DNA of 64,000 bases, from the NCBI GenBank assembly GCA_950097015.1, contig CATNEN010000007.1, forward strand, positions 1,736,001-1,800,000. The letters are read 5' to 3'. This DNA comes from Macrostomum hystrix (Eukaryota > Platyhelminthes > Macrostomidae). A program made the position numbers and the translations under genes. Below, one piece after another: positions 31,925 through 44,251 of this stretch. Each line of letters begins with the position of its first letter. The first letter of the stretch is position 1. The notes beneath the pieces were generated by a model. That model saw only the letters and a program-made list of their open reading frames with translations, had not been told where the DNA came from and made no database searches.

Positions 31925-34900
31925 TCCACCTCTCACCCACTCCACCTCTCACCCACTCCACCTCTCACCCACTCCACCTCTCACCCACTCCACCTCTCAC
32001 CCGCTCCACCTCTCACCCACTCCACCTCTCACCCACTCCACCTCTCACCAACCTTACCTCTTACCCACTCCATCTCTCACCCACTCCACCTCTCACCCAC
32101 TCCACCTCTCATCCACTCCATCTCTCATCCACTCCACCTCTCACCCACTCCACCTCTCACCAACCTTACCTCTTACCCACTCCATCTCTCACCCACTCCA
32201 CCTCTCACCCACTCCACCTCTCATCCACTCCATCTCTCACCCACTCCATCTCTCACCCACTCCACCTCTCACCCACTCCACCTCTCACCCACTCCACCTC
32301 TCACCAACCTTACCTCTTACCCACTCCATCTCTCACCCACTCCACCTCTCACCCACTCCACCTCTCATCCACTCCATCTCTCATCCACTCCACCTCTCAC
32401 CCACTCCACCTCTCACCAACCTTACCTCTTACCCACTCCATCTCTCACCCACTCCACCTCTCACCCACTCAACCTCTCATCCACTCCACCTCTCACCCAC
32501 TCCACCTCTCACCCACTCCACCTCTCACCCACTCCACCTCTCACCCGCTCCACCTCTCACCCACTCCACCTCTCACCCACTCCACCTCTCACCCACTCCA
32601 CCTCTCACCCGCTCCACCTCTCACCCACTCCACCTCTCACCCACTCCACCTCTCACCAACCTTACCTCTTACCCACTCCATCTCTCACCCACTCCACCTC
32701 TCACCCACTCCACCTCTCATCCACTCCATCTCTCATCCACTCCACCTCTCACCCACTCCACCTCTCACCAACCTTACCTCTTACCCACTCCATCTCTCAC
32801 CCACTCCACCTCTCACCCGCTCCACCTCTCACCCACTCCACCTCTCACCCGCTCCACCTCTCACCCGCTCCACCTCTCACCCACTCCACCTCTCACCCAC
32901 TCCACCTCTCAACCGCTCCACCTCTCACCCACTCCACCTCTCACCCACTCCACCTCTCATCCACTCCACCTCTCATCCACTCCACCACTCACCAACCTTA
33001 CCTCTCACCCACTCCACCTCTCACCCACTCCACCTCTCACCCACTCAACCTTTCATCCACTCCACCTCTCACCCACTCCATCTCTCACCCACTCCACCTC
33101 TCATCCACTCCACCTCTCACCCACTCCACCTCTCATCCACTCCACCTCTCACCCACTCCACCTCTCATCCACTCCATCTCTCATCCACTCCACCTCTCAC
33201 CCACTCCACCTCTCACCAACCTTACCTCTTACCCACTCCATCTCTCACCCACTCCACCTCTCACCCACTCCACCTCTCATCCACTCCATCTCTCACCCAC
33301 TCCATCTCTCACCCACTCCATCTCTCACCCACTCCACCTCTCACCCACTCAACCTCTCATCCACTCCACCTCTCACCCACTCCACCTCTCACCCACTCCA
33401 CCTCTCACCCGCTCCACCTCTCACCCGCTCCACCTCTCACCCACTCCACCTCTCACCCACTCCATCTCTCAACCGCTCCACCTCTCACCCACTCCACCTC
33501 TCACCCACTCCACCTCTCATCCACTCCACCTCTCATCCAGTCCACCACTCACCAACCTTACCTCTCACCCACTCCACCTCTCACCCACTCCACCTCTCAC
33601 CCACTCAACCTTTCATCCACTCCACCTCTCACCCACTCCATCTCTCACCCACTCCACCTCTCATCCACTCCACCTCTCATCCACTCCACCTCTCATCCAC
33701 TCCACCTCTCATCCACTCCACCACTCACCAACTTTACCTCTCACCCACTCCACCTCTCACCCACTCCACCTCTCACCCACTCCACCTCTCACCCACTCAA
33801 CCTTTCATCCACTCCACCTCTCACCCACTCCACCTCTCATCCACTCCATCTCTCATCCACTCCACCTCTCACCCACTCCACCTCTCACCAACCTTACCTC
33901 TTACCCACTCCATCTCTCACCCACTCCACCTCTCACCCACTCCACCTCTCATCCACTCCATCTCTCACCCACTCCATCTCTCACCCACTCCATCTCTCAC
34001 CCACTCCACCTCTCACCCACTCAACCTCTCATCCACTCCACCTCTCACCCACTCCACCTCTCACCCACTCCACCTCTCACCCGCTCCACCTCTCACCCGC
34101 TCCACCTCTCACCCACTCCACCTCTCACCCACTCCACCTCTCAACCGCTCCACCTCTCACCCACTCCACCTCTCACCCACTCCACCTCTCATCCACTCCA
34201 CCTCTCATCCACTCCACCACTCACCAACCTTACCTCTCACCCACTCCACCTCTCACCCACTCCACCTCTCACCCACTCAACCTTTCATCCACTCCACCTC
34301 TCACCCACTCCACCTCTCACACGCTCCACCTCTCACCCGCTCCACCTCTCACCCACTCCACCTCTCACCCACTCCATCTCTCACCCACTCCATCTCTCAC
34401 CCACTCCACCTCTCACCCACTCCACCTCTCATCCACTCCATCTCTCACCCACTTCACCTCTCACCCACTCCATCTCTCACCCACTCCATCTCTCACCCAC
34501 TCCACCTCTCACCCACTCCACCTCTCATCCACTCCACCTCTCACCCACTCCACCTCTCATCCACTCCACCTCTCATCCACTCCACCACTCACCAACTTTA
34601 CCTCTCACCCACTCCACCTCTCACCCACTCCACCTCTCACCCACTCCACCTCTCACCCACTCAACCTTTCATCCACTCCACCTCTCACCCACTCCACCTC
34701 TCACCCGCTCCATCTCTCACCCGCTCCACCTCTCACCCACTCCACCTCTCACCCACTCCATCTCTCACCCACTCCATCTCTCACCCACTCCACCTCTCAC
34801 CCACTCCACCTCTCATCCACTCCATCTCTCACCCACTTCACCTCTCACCCACTCCATCTCTCACCCACTCCATCTCTCACCCACTCCACCTCTCACCCAC

Positions 34901-36370
34901 TCCACCTCTCATCCACTCCACCTCTCACCCACTCCACCTCTCATCCACTCCACCTCTCATCCACTCCACCACTCACCAACTTTACCTCTCACCCACTCCA
35001 CCTCTCACCCACTCCACCTCTCACCCACTCCACCTCTCACCCACTCCACCTCTCACCCACTCCACCTCTCACCCGCTCCACCTCTCACCCACTCCACCTC
35101 TCACCCGTTCCAACTCTCACCCACTCCACCTCTCATCCACTCCACCACTCACCAACCTTACCTCTCACCTACTCCACCTCTCGTCCACTCCACCTCTCAC
35201 CCGCTCCACCTCTCACCCACTCCATCTCTCACCCACTCCACCTCTCACCCACTCCACCTCTCACCCACTCCATCTCTCACCAACTTTACCTCTCACCCAC
35301 TCCACCTCTCATCCACTCCACCTCTCACCCACTCCACCTCTCATCCACTCCACCTCTCATCCACTCCACCACTCACCAACTTTACCTCTCACCCACTCCA
35401 CCTCTCACCCACTCCACCTCTCACCCACTCCACCTCTCACCCACTCCATCTCTCACCCACTCCATCTCTCACCCACTCCACCTCTCACCCACTCCACCTC
35501 TCATCCACTCCACCTCTCACCCACTCCACCTCTCATCCACTCCACCTCTCATCCACTCCACCACTCACCAACTTTACCTCTCACCCACTCCACCTCTCAC
35601 CCACTCCACCTCTCACCCACTCCACCTCTCACCCACTCAACCTTTCATCCACTCCACCTCTCACCCACTCCACCTCTCATCCACTCCATCTCTCATCCAC
35701 TCCACCTCTCACCCACTCCACCTCTCACCAACCTTACCTCTTACCCACTCCATCTCTCACCCACTCCACCTCTCACCCACTCCACCTCTCATCCACTCCA
35801 TCTCTCACCCACTCCATCTCTCACCCACTCCATCTCTCACCCACTCCACCTCTCACCCACTCAACCTCTCATCCACTCCACCTCTCACCCACTCCACCTC
35901 TCACCCACTCCACCTCTCACCCGCTCCACCTCTCACCCGCTCCACCTCTCACCCACTCCACCTCTCACCCACTCCACCTCTCAACCGCTCCACCTCTCAC
36001 CCACTCCACCTCTCACCCACTCCACCTCTCATCCACTCCACCTCTCATCCACTCCACCACTCACCAACCTTACCTCTCACCCACTCCACCTCTCACCCAC
36101 TCCACCTCTCACCCACTCAACCTTTCATCCACTCCACCTCTCACCCACTCCACCTCTCACACGCTCCACCTCTCACCCGCTCCACCTCTCACCCACTCCA
36201 CCTCTCACCCACTCCATCTCTCACCCACTCCATCTCTCACCCACTCCACCTCTCACCCACTCAACCTTTCATCCACTCCACCTCTCACCCACTCCACCTC
36301 TCACACGCTCCACCTCTCACCCGCTCCACCTCTCACCCACTCCACCTCTCACCCACTCCACCTCTCATCG
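31925..36370. repeat. 4.4-kb 16-bp satellite (CCTCTCACCCACTCCA)n
   Basis: About 278 copies of a 16-bp pyrimidine-rich unit, phase-locked: marker variants such as 'aaccgc' occur at 32911, 33471, 34143 and 35983, all separated by whole multiples of 16. Larger blocks are repeated, for example the 'cacttcacc' marker 384 bp apart (34451 and 34835). The unit has no stop in any plus frame, which gives a false frame of 1505 codons. It appears to be an intron or 5' region of the cadherin gene. Confidence 0.95.
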
Positions 36371-36800
36371 GTGTTTAGGGTTCAGTGTTTAGGGTTCAGT
36401 GTTTAGGGTTTAGTGTTTAGGGTTCAGTGTTTAGGGTTTAGTGTTTAGGGTTCAGTGTTTAGGGTTTAGTGTTTAGGGTTCAGTGTTTAGGGTTCAGTGT
36501 TTTAGGGTTCAGTGTTTAGGGTTCAGTGTTTAGGGTTCTGCGTTTAGGGTTCAGTGTTTAGGGTTCAGTGTTTAGGGTTCAGTGCTTAGGGTTCAGTGCT
36601 TAGGGTTCAGTGTTTAGGGTTCAGTGCTTAGGGTTCAGTGCTTAGGGTTCAGTGTTTAGGGTTCAGTGTTTAGGGTTCAGTGTTTAGGGTTCAGTGTTTA
36701 GGGTTCAGTGTTTAGGGTTCAGTGTTTAGGGTTCAGGGTTCAGGATTTAGTGGTCAGTATTTGGTTGTTAGGCTTACGGTTAGGTTTAGGGTTTAGGGTT
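36371..36800. repeat. 14-bp array containing TTAGGG, telomere-like
   Basis: About 25 copies of 'ttagggttcagtgt', each with one TTAGGG, followed by degenerate units and a short run of tandem 'tttaggg' at 36785-36800. It joins the 16-mer array directly and ends about 30 bp before a cadherin exon. Confidence 0.9.
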
Positions 36801-36830
36801 TTTGAAAACTGACACTGTTCCCACTCTCAG

Positions 36831-39800
36831 ATTTTAGACATATTCGATCCGCAAACTCCCGGTGTTACTAGGCATGGCGCCTTCATCAGGTTTCACATCG
36901 AATGTAGACCAGACTCAACTGCCTTCTCAGCTCGCGTGAGTAAAAAATGCTCAAATTATAAGCATTCTCTAGCTAAAGAATAAGATTCAGTGATGGCTAT
37001 TAATTCCAGAACTTCACCGTCATAGTCACTGTTAATGATGTCAATGACAATGCCCCAATGTTCTACAATGCTTCGGATAGTACCAACGATTCAATCAACA
37101 CCTTGACCATTGTTGTCAGAGAGGTAAAAACTCTCTGTCAGTCAGCCAGTCAGTCAGTCAGTCAGTCAGTCAGTCAGTCAGTCAGTCAGTCAGTCAGCCA
37201 GTCAGTCAGTCAGTCAGCCAGTCAGTCAGTCAGTCAGTCAGTCAGCCAGTCAGTCAGTCAGTCAGTCAGTCAGTCAGTCAGCCAGTCAGTCAGTCAGTCA
37301 GTCAGTCAGCCAGTCAGTCAGTCAGTCAGTCAGCCAGTCAGTCAGTCAGTCAGTCAGCCAGTCAGTCAGTCAGTCAGTCAGTCAGTCAGTCAGTCAGCCA
37401 GTCAGTCAGCCAGTCAGTCAGTCAGTCAGTCAGTCAGTCAGCCAGTCAGTCAGTCAGTCAGTCAGTCAGTCAGTCAGCCAGTCAGTCAGTCAGTCAGTCA
37501 GTCAGCCAGTCAGTCAGTCAGTCAGTCAGTCAGTCAGCCAGTCAGTCAGTCAGTCAGTCAGTCAGTCAGTCAGCCAGTCAGTCAGTCAGTCAGTCAGCCA
37601 GTCAGTCAGTCAGTCAGTCAGTCAGTCAGTCAGCCAGTCAGTCAGTCAGTCAGTCAGTCAGTCAGTCAGTCAGCCAGTCAGTCAGTCAGTCAGTCAGCCA
37701 GTCAGTCAGTCAGTCAGTCCGTCAGCCAGTCAGTCAGTCAGTCAGTCAGTCAGTCAGTCAGTCAGTCAGTCAGTCAGTCAGTCAGTCAGTCCGTCAGCCA
37801 GTCAGTCGCAAACATTGCAGGGCACACCAGGTGGAGTTGTGATTTTCAGCGGCATCGCAGCCAGAGACAAGGATGACGGAGCTAACGCTCGCGTGGTGGC
37901 AGCCATGGATCAGTTGTCAAGGAATTCTTTCTTCAAGCTGGCAGGCAATCATTCTGAGATCCACCTGATAACGAAGCGCGCAGTGCACTATGAATACCTG
38001 GGAAAACGTGCCGGCGTCCAAATTAACCTGGTCATTGTAGCTGAAGTAAGTTGGCCCAACTGAAATACTAATAGATGGGATAGGGGTTGTAGAATGGATG
38101 GGATAGGGGTTGTGGAATGGATGGGATAGGGGTTGTAGAATGGATGGGATAGGGGTTGTAGAATGGATGGGATAGGGGTTGTAGAATGGATGGGTTAGGG
38201 GTTGTAGAATGGATGGGATAGGGGTTGTAGAATGGATGGGTTAGGGGTTGTAGAATGGATGGGATAGGGGTTGTAGAATGGATGGGATAGGGGTTGTAGA
38301 ATGGATGGGATAGGGGTTGTAGAATGGATGGGATAGGGGTTGTAGAATGGATGGGATGGGGGTTGTAGAATGGATGGGATAGGGGTTGTAGAATGGATGG
38401 GATAGGGGTTGTAGAATGGATGGGATAGGGGTTGTAGAATGGATGGGATAGGGGTTGTAGAATGGATGGGATAGGGGTTGTAGAATGGATGGGATAGGGG
38501 TTGTAGAATGGATGGGATAGGGGTTGTAGAATGGATGGGATAGGGGTTGTAGAATGGATGGGATAGGGGTTGTAGAATGGATGGGATAGGGGTTGTAGAA
38601 TGGATGGGATAGGGGTTGTAGAATGGATGGGATAGGGGTTGTAGAATGGATGGGATAGGGGTTGGGGAATGGATGGGATAGGGGTTGGGGAATGGATGGG
38701 ATGGGAGTTGTGAAATGGATGGGATAGGGGTTGTGGAATGGATGGGATAGGGTTTGTAGAATGGATGGGATAGGGGTTGTGGAATGGATGGGATAGGGGT
38801 TGGGGAATGGATGGGATAGGAGTTGTGAAATGGATGGGATAGGGGTTGGGGAATGGATGGGATAGGGGTTGGAAAATGGATGGGATAGGGGTTGGGGAAT
38901 GGATGGGATAGGAGTTGTGAAATGGATGGGATAGGGGTTGTGGAATGGATGGGATAGGGGTTGGGGATTGGATGGGATAGGGGTTGGGGAATGGATGGGA
39001 TAGGGGTTGGGGAATGGATGGGATAGGGGTTGGGGAATGGATGGGATAGGGGTTGGGGAATGGATGGGATAGGAGTTGTGAAATGGATGGGATAGGGGTT
39101 GTGGAATGGATGGGATAGGGGTTGGGGAATGGATGGGATAGGGGTTGGGGAATGGATGGGATAGGGGTTGGGGAATGGATGGGATAGGGGTTGGGGAATG
39201 GATGGGATAGGAGTTGTGAAATGGATGGGATAGGAGTTGTGAAATGGATGGGATAGGAGTTGTGAAATGGATGGGATAGGGGTTGTGGAATGGGTGGGAT
39301 AGGGGTTGGGGAATGGATGGGATAGGGGTAGGGGAATGGATGGGATAGGGGTTGGGGAATGGATGGGATGGGGGTTGTAGAATGGATGGGATAGGGGTTG
39401 TAGAATGGATGGGATAGGGGTTGTAGAATGGATGGGATAGGGGTTGTGAAATGGATGGGATAGGGGTTGGGGAATGGATGGGATAGGAGTTGTGAAATGG
39501 ATGGGATAGGGGTTGTGGAATGGATGGGATAGGGGTTGGGGAATGGATGGGATAGGAGTTGTGAAATGGATGGGATAGGGGTTGTGGAATGGGTGGGATA
39601 GGGTTTGGGAATGGATGGGATAGGGGTTGGGGAATGGATGGGATAGGGGTTGGGGAATGGATGGGATAGGGGTTGGGGAATGGATTTTAGATTGTGAATA
39701 AATTTTGATAATAACAGAGATTCGCATTCACAAATGGTACTGGCCAGGACTCACACCCGAATGTCGCAATGAGGCTTAGCAGCCGGATTAAAATTCACAT

Positions 39801-41926
39801 TATTATCGCCGACGAGGAGGACCCAGCGCCCGACTTCGAAGTGCCAGGCTGTCTGGAGTACAGCTCGAAGTGCATTAACCCGACCTACTTTGCCACTGCG
39901 GCAGTCAAATCAGAAGCTGTAAGTGTTGACGCTGAGTTTTCAAGTCACTCTACTAAACTATTGGCTGCTGGCTAAAACTGCATCTCCTCTGATTGGCTAC
40001 TCTGATTTAGCTGCAGTGACGCGCCGGGGTTTTGTTTAGTATAAAAAGGTGTTTCTCCACCATTTTTCTGAAAAATAGAAACACTACTGAGCCTCATCAA
40101 ATGATCCAGACACGATTGCTGTCCAGGCAGTTTTTAACACCACGAGTTTAGAGATCCATATGGTTAATTATTATTATAATTATTATCGAGATTAATAATA
40201 ATTAATAATTAATAATTAATAATAATAATAATCTCGAGTATAATTATCGAGATAGAGACCCTTAGCGTAACCTATGAATGATGTGAGAGATACAATTTAG
40301 ACTACTGACAACAGTAGAAAAGCAAAGACTTGGCTGCAAAACTCTCACATAACCCTAAAAAAGTATCGCCATAAAAATGGCAAGCTTAAAAGAGACTTCT
40401 GTGCACACTAAGAGTGGTGGGAGAGGACTGCGTGTGGCTATGGCTGACTGACGAAGGCAAACAAGCCAGAAACTGGTCTCGGTCTGCCAGCGCGAGGTTC
40501 GTTCCCCACTTTTAGTGTGTCACAAATGAAAATGGTCGGGAACATGAATCGCTTCACCAAACATTAATCTAAATAAGTCCCGACGTATTCCACCTTTAAC
40601 CGCCTTTTTAGCAGTTGCTAACGAACGAATCGTTGGTCATCAAACCGGCGCCTATCCGGGTTCGCAAGCAGCCAGGCTTCTACGGCATCAGATACGGCAT
40701 TTTAGACAGTAACTGAATGCTTGTCTCTGTTGACAAACCTTTATGTTGAGACTAATCTAAAAGACAAATCTAACCGAACACTTACTTCCAATTTAAGGCG
40801 AGTATTCTTCATACTTCAAAATTCACCAATTAAATGGAAAAGTTAGTCAAATCAAGCCGATTGATAATGGAACTGCGTCCATCACCTTAGTGATTAAGGT
40901 GAGGACAGAGACAAAAGATTTGAAAAATGCTAGATTATACTCTTAGATTAAAAAAAAATTCCTGTAAACTTACAGGCCATCAAATGGACAGACAAAGTAG
41001 ACCCCTATTTGGGTCGAGTCGGCCTGGCTCTGTTAATTATTGGCACAGATCAAAAGACGACACAGAAAAATCAATATGGACCTGTGAGTGACGCATTTGG
41101 CAGCCCGTTGCTGGGCTAGTTGATAGCATGTAACTTGCAGCCCATTGGTTACAGTATTACAGCAGCTAAACCCTTGCCTGTCACTCTGTGTCCTGCAGCT
41201 AAACCCTTGCCTGTCACTCTGTGTCCTGCAGCTAAACCCTTCCCTGTAACTCTGTGTCCTGCAGCTAAACCCTTCCCTGTCACTCATTGGGCAGGGGGTA
41301 AACTCTTCCCTGTCACTTATTGGGCAGGGGGTAAACCCTTCCCTGTCACTCATTGGGCAGGGGGTAAACTCTTCCCTGTCACTCATTGGGCAGGGGGTAA
41401 ACCCTTCCCTGTCACTCATTGGACAGGGGGTAAACCCTTCCCTGTCACCCATTGGACAGGGGGTAAACCCTTCCCTGTCACCCATTGGGCAGGGGGTAAA
41501 CCCTTCCCTGTCACTCATTGGGCTGGCGGTAAACCCCTTCCTGCATTTCAGTGGAGCAAGCCCGCAGTTTGCATCTTGTCTACGGCGTTGGTCACGCTTC
41601 TGCTAACAAGTGGGGCCGCAATGGCCATATTTCACTGCTTCTGCTTGAAGAAGACCGAAGATTCTAAGCCGGATCCGTGCGAGCCACAACAGCAGAATGC
41701 CGAGCCAGGGGAGCCTGCCCCAGATCCAGCTGGTGAGCATGACAACAATGAGCTAACCAACAAAATCAGAAGCCCCGAACTGGGTTTGGGCGGTGCATCG
41801 AATGCTTTTCAAGATGCGATGACTATCAATAATGCTGATGTTTCGATAGATAACAGCCGATTCGACAAACACTCATCCTACAGCCCTGAATCTACTGGCA
41901 ACAGCCTTTTGGATGAGTCGGTGTAG
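36831..41926 (+). CDS. Small single-pass cadherin-related protein, 8 recognised exons
   Basis: Exons: 36831-36935, 37010-37123, 37821-38045, 39718-39918, 40612-40708, 40798-40898, 40976-41083, 41552-41926. The phases agree and give 441 aa without a start codon. Cadherin signatures are [11 protein letters not shown] (exon 2), [12 protein letters not shown] (exon 3), [13 protein letters not shown] (exon 4) and [20 protein letters not shown] (exons 5-6). I count the end of one EC repeat and about two more. A transmembrane helix ([20 protein letters not shown]) and a 95-residue acidic tail follow. No catenin-binding motif was recognised. It is probably a cell-surface adhesion or signalling protein. 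The N-terminus is incomplete; the signal peptide may be at 31814. The 3' end runs into a 56-bp array and AATAAA at 43345. Confidence 0.85.
37134..37808. repeat. 4-bp CAGT microsatellite in a cadherin intron
   Basis: About 168 copies of 'gtca', broken every 5-9 units by cagc (gtcagcca). Cagc positions are irregular. It starts 10 bp after the exon donor and stops 12 bp before the next acceptor. Confidence 0.96.
38070..39685. repeat. 23-bp minisatellite in a cadherin intron
   Basis: About 70 copies of a 23-bp unit with core 'gaatggatgggataggggtt', with gta, ggg, gtg and gtga variants clustered in blocks. The minus strand is stop-free over 510 codons, which is an artefact. Confidence 0.96.
39985..40080 (+). 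promoter_or_regulatory. CCAAT/TATA-like cluster inside a cadherin intron
   Basis: 'ctgattggct' (inverted CCAAT) is followed about 50 bp later by tataaaaagg at 40040. Downstream is a hairpin gtgtttct/agaaacac. The arrangement resembles a polymerase II core promoter. The intron ends in exons for the last EC repeat and TM, so a short internal transcript is possible; evidence is weak. Confidence 0.3.
40166..40256. other. AT-rich imperfect hairpin
   Basis: 'attatcgagattaataat' and 'taataataatctcgagtataat' are near reverse complements around a run of taa units. It could be a MITE remnant or a microsatellite-derived cruciform, and it lies in the same cadherin intron. Confidence 0.45.
40407..40525. 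other. Possible structured element closed by a terminal stem
   Basis: 'cacactaagagtgg' at one end pairs with 'ccacttttagtgtg' at the other, giving a stem of about 14 bp around 90 nt of GC-richer sequence. The interior has a B-box-like 'gaggttcgttcccc'. It may be a small RNA gene, a SINE head or a MITE; I do not recognise it. Confidence 0.3.
41155..41545. repeat. 33-bp minisatellite in the last cadherin intron
   Basis: About 12 copies of a 33-bp unit with core 'cccttccctgtcactcattg', the first four with a different second half. The frame is open into the TM exon, so the array could be read through if the intron were retained. Confidence 0.9.
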
Positions 41927-41935
41927 ACCATCTAT

Positions 41936-43235
41936 TCCTTCCGCTTCTCACCCTGCATCTCTCACTGTCAGATTCTCAACCTCTCTGTCACGCAGTCTAC
42001 TTCTCACCCTGCATCTCTCACTGTCAGATTCTCAACCTCTCTGTCACCCAGTCTACTTCTCACCCTGCATCTCTCACTGTCAGATTCTCAACCTCTCTGT
42101 CACCCAGTCTACTTCTGACCCTGCATCTCTCACTGTCAGATTCTCAACCTCTCTGTCACGCAGTCTACTTCTCACCCTGCATCTCTCACTGTCAGATTCT
42201 CAACCTCTCTGTCACGCAGTCTACTTCTCACCCTGCATCTCTCACTGTCAGATTCTCAACCTCTCTGTCACCCAGTCTACTTCTCACCCTGCATCTCTCA
42301 CTGTCAGATTCTCAACCTCTCTGTCACGCAGTCTACTTCTCACCCTGCATCTCTCACTGTCAGATTCTCAACCTCTCTGTCACCCAGTCTACTTCTCACC
42401 CTGCATCTCTCACTGTCAGATTCTCAACCTCTCTGTCACCCAGTCTACTTCTCACCCTGCATCGCTCACTGTCAGATTCTCAACCTCTCTGTCACCCAGT
42501 CTACTTCTCACCCTGCATCTCTCACTGTCAGATTCTCAACCTCTCTGTCACGCAGTCTACTTCTCACCCTGCATCTCTCACTGTCAGATTCTCAACCTCT
42601 CTGTCACGCAGTCTACTTCTCACCCTGCATCTCTCACTGTCAGATTCTCAACCTCTCTGTCACCCAGTCTACTTCTCACCCTGCATCGCTCACTGTCAGA
42701 TTCTCAACCTCTCTGTCACCCAGTCTACTTCTCACCCTGCATCTCTCACTGTCAGATTCTCAACCTCTCTGTCACCCAGTCTTCTTCTCACCCTGCATCT
42801 CTCACTGTCAGATTCTCAACCTCTCTGTCACGCAGTCTACTTCTCACCCTGCATCTCTCACTGTCAGATTCTCAACCTCTCTGTCACCCAGTCTACTTCT
42901 CACCCTGCATCGCTCACTGTCAGATTCTCAACCTCTCTGTCACCCAGTCTACTTCTCACCCTGCATCTCTCACTGTCAGATTCTCAACCTCTCTGTCACC
43001 CAGTCTACTTCTCACCCTGCATCTCTCACTGTCAGATTCTCAACCTCTCTGTCACCCAGTCTACTTCTCACCCTGCATCTCTCACTGTCAGATTCTCAAC
43101 CTCTCTGTCACCCAGTCTACTTCTCACCCTGCATCTCTCACTGTCAGATTCTCAACCTCTCTGTCACCCAGTCTACTTCTCACCCTGCATCTCTCACTGT
43201 CAGATTCTCAACCTCTCTGTCACCCAGTCTACTTC
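41936..43235. repeat. 56-bp minisatellite in the cadherin 3'UTR
   Basis: About 23 copies of a 56-bp unit containing 'tctcactgtcagattctcaa'. It starts about 10 bp after the stop codon (41924-41926). Poly(A) signals (43345, 43361) lie after the array, so it is probably transcribed as 3'UTR. Confidence 0.93.
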
Positions 43236-43344
43236 TTAGCCAGTTTTTTTGAGAACATTAATCAAAGTTATATAAATTTCTCATATATTCTTGCAGTTTG
43301 CAGTCTACAACGAAGCTTTGATATTACATCTTGAAGTTTGTTAA

Positions 43345-43366
43345 AATAAATTAAATATTAAATAAA
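43345..43366 (+). promoter_or_regulatory. Two poly(A) signals after the cadherin gene
   Basis: AATAAA at 43345-43350 and at 43361-43366. From here to about 44250 the sequence is AT-rich; I see only a weak duplicated 'gagttaca...cgatayatat' motif near 44080 and 44190 and no gene. Confidence 0.5.
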
Positions 43367-44251
43367 ACGCAAAAAACTGATTCATGAACAGCAAGCGGGG
43401 ACTACACTTTTATGTTTTTTCTAACAAAAAGCTAAATCAAATTTTCATATAACGAAGAATTTAACCGAAAACTGTATTTGAAACGATTACTATCGCGTCT
43501 TTAGACTTGTTTTCTTCTGTCATTATTAAGAGAAGATAGAACAGAATTAACTAAAAGCAAAGGAAAGCAAAACTGGTGGCAAAAATAATCAAATCGAACC
43601 CAGTAGAAAACCAAACGAAACGAAAAGACACACTCGCGCAAGGTGCTACTGTTAGTACAATCCAACTGAAAGGATTACAAACGAAAATGAAATATTATGC
43701 AGTTTAGTATCGGAGTTTTTAGTTAGCTTTTAGTCTCCGAAATTTCAATCGCGTTATGAACATTTTATGGCAGCAATTGCGCAAAATGTCACATTTTTTA
43801 CTTATTAGTAGTGTCACTGGGACACACAAACACTCGTAGATCTCACCAAGCCACAGAATGAATCGAATAAAAAAGCAAAGCATGCGGCCTCAGACCAGCA
43901 GCAGTGTTGGATGTTTTTGAGGGTCCAAGATTTGGATAGCACCAAAAAATAAAATTGAAATCCTAGCAAAGGATTTTATAAATTACATAAATCAAATTCT
44001 CTGAATATCAAAGTAAACAGTCTTTTTGAAATAACACCTTTAGAGATAAAGGAACGCTGAATAAGTGTGCATCCATGAGTTACAGCCATTTCGATATATA
44101 TTGGCTAGTTAAAAATCTATATTCTTGTCTTTTATCTGCTAGTAAGTCACAAAAGCCTAACTCTTAAAGATTTTTCGGAATTTTCACGCGAGTTACAACT
44201 TTTTCGATACATATCGGGTAGATACTCGCAGCAAGCCTGGAAGCCAGCAGC

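Noticed and set aside
31875-36392. A 1505-codon plus-strand frame
   Set aside because: It is wholly 16-bp satellite with no stop in any plus frame; it has no unique coding sequence and starts from an intronic position.
38195-39727. A 510-codon minus-strand frame
   Set aside because: It is the 23-bp array of a cadherin intron read antisense.
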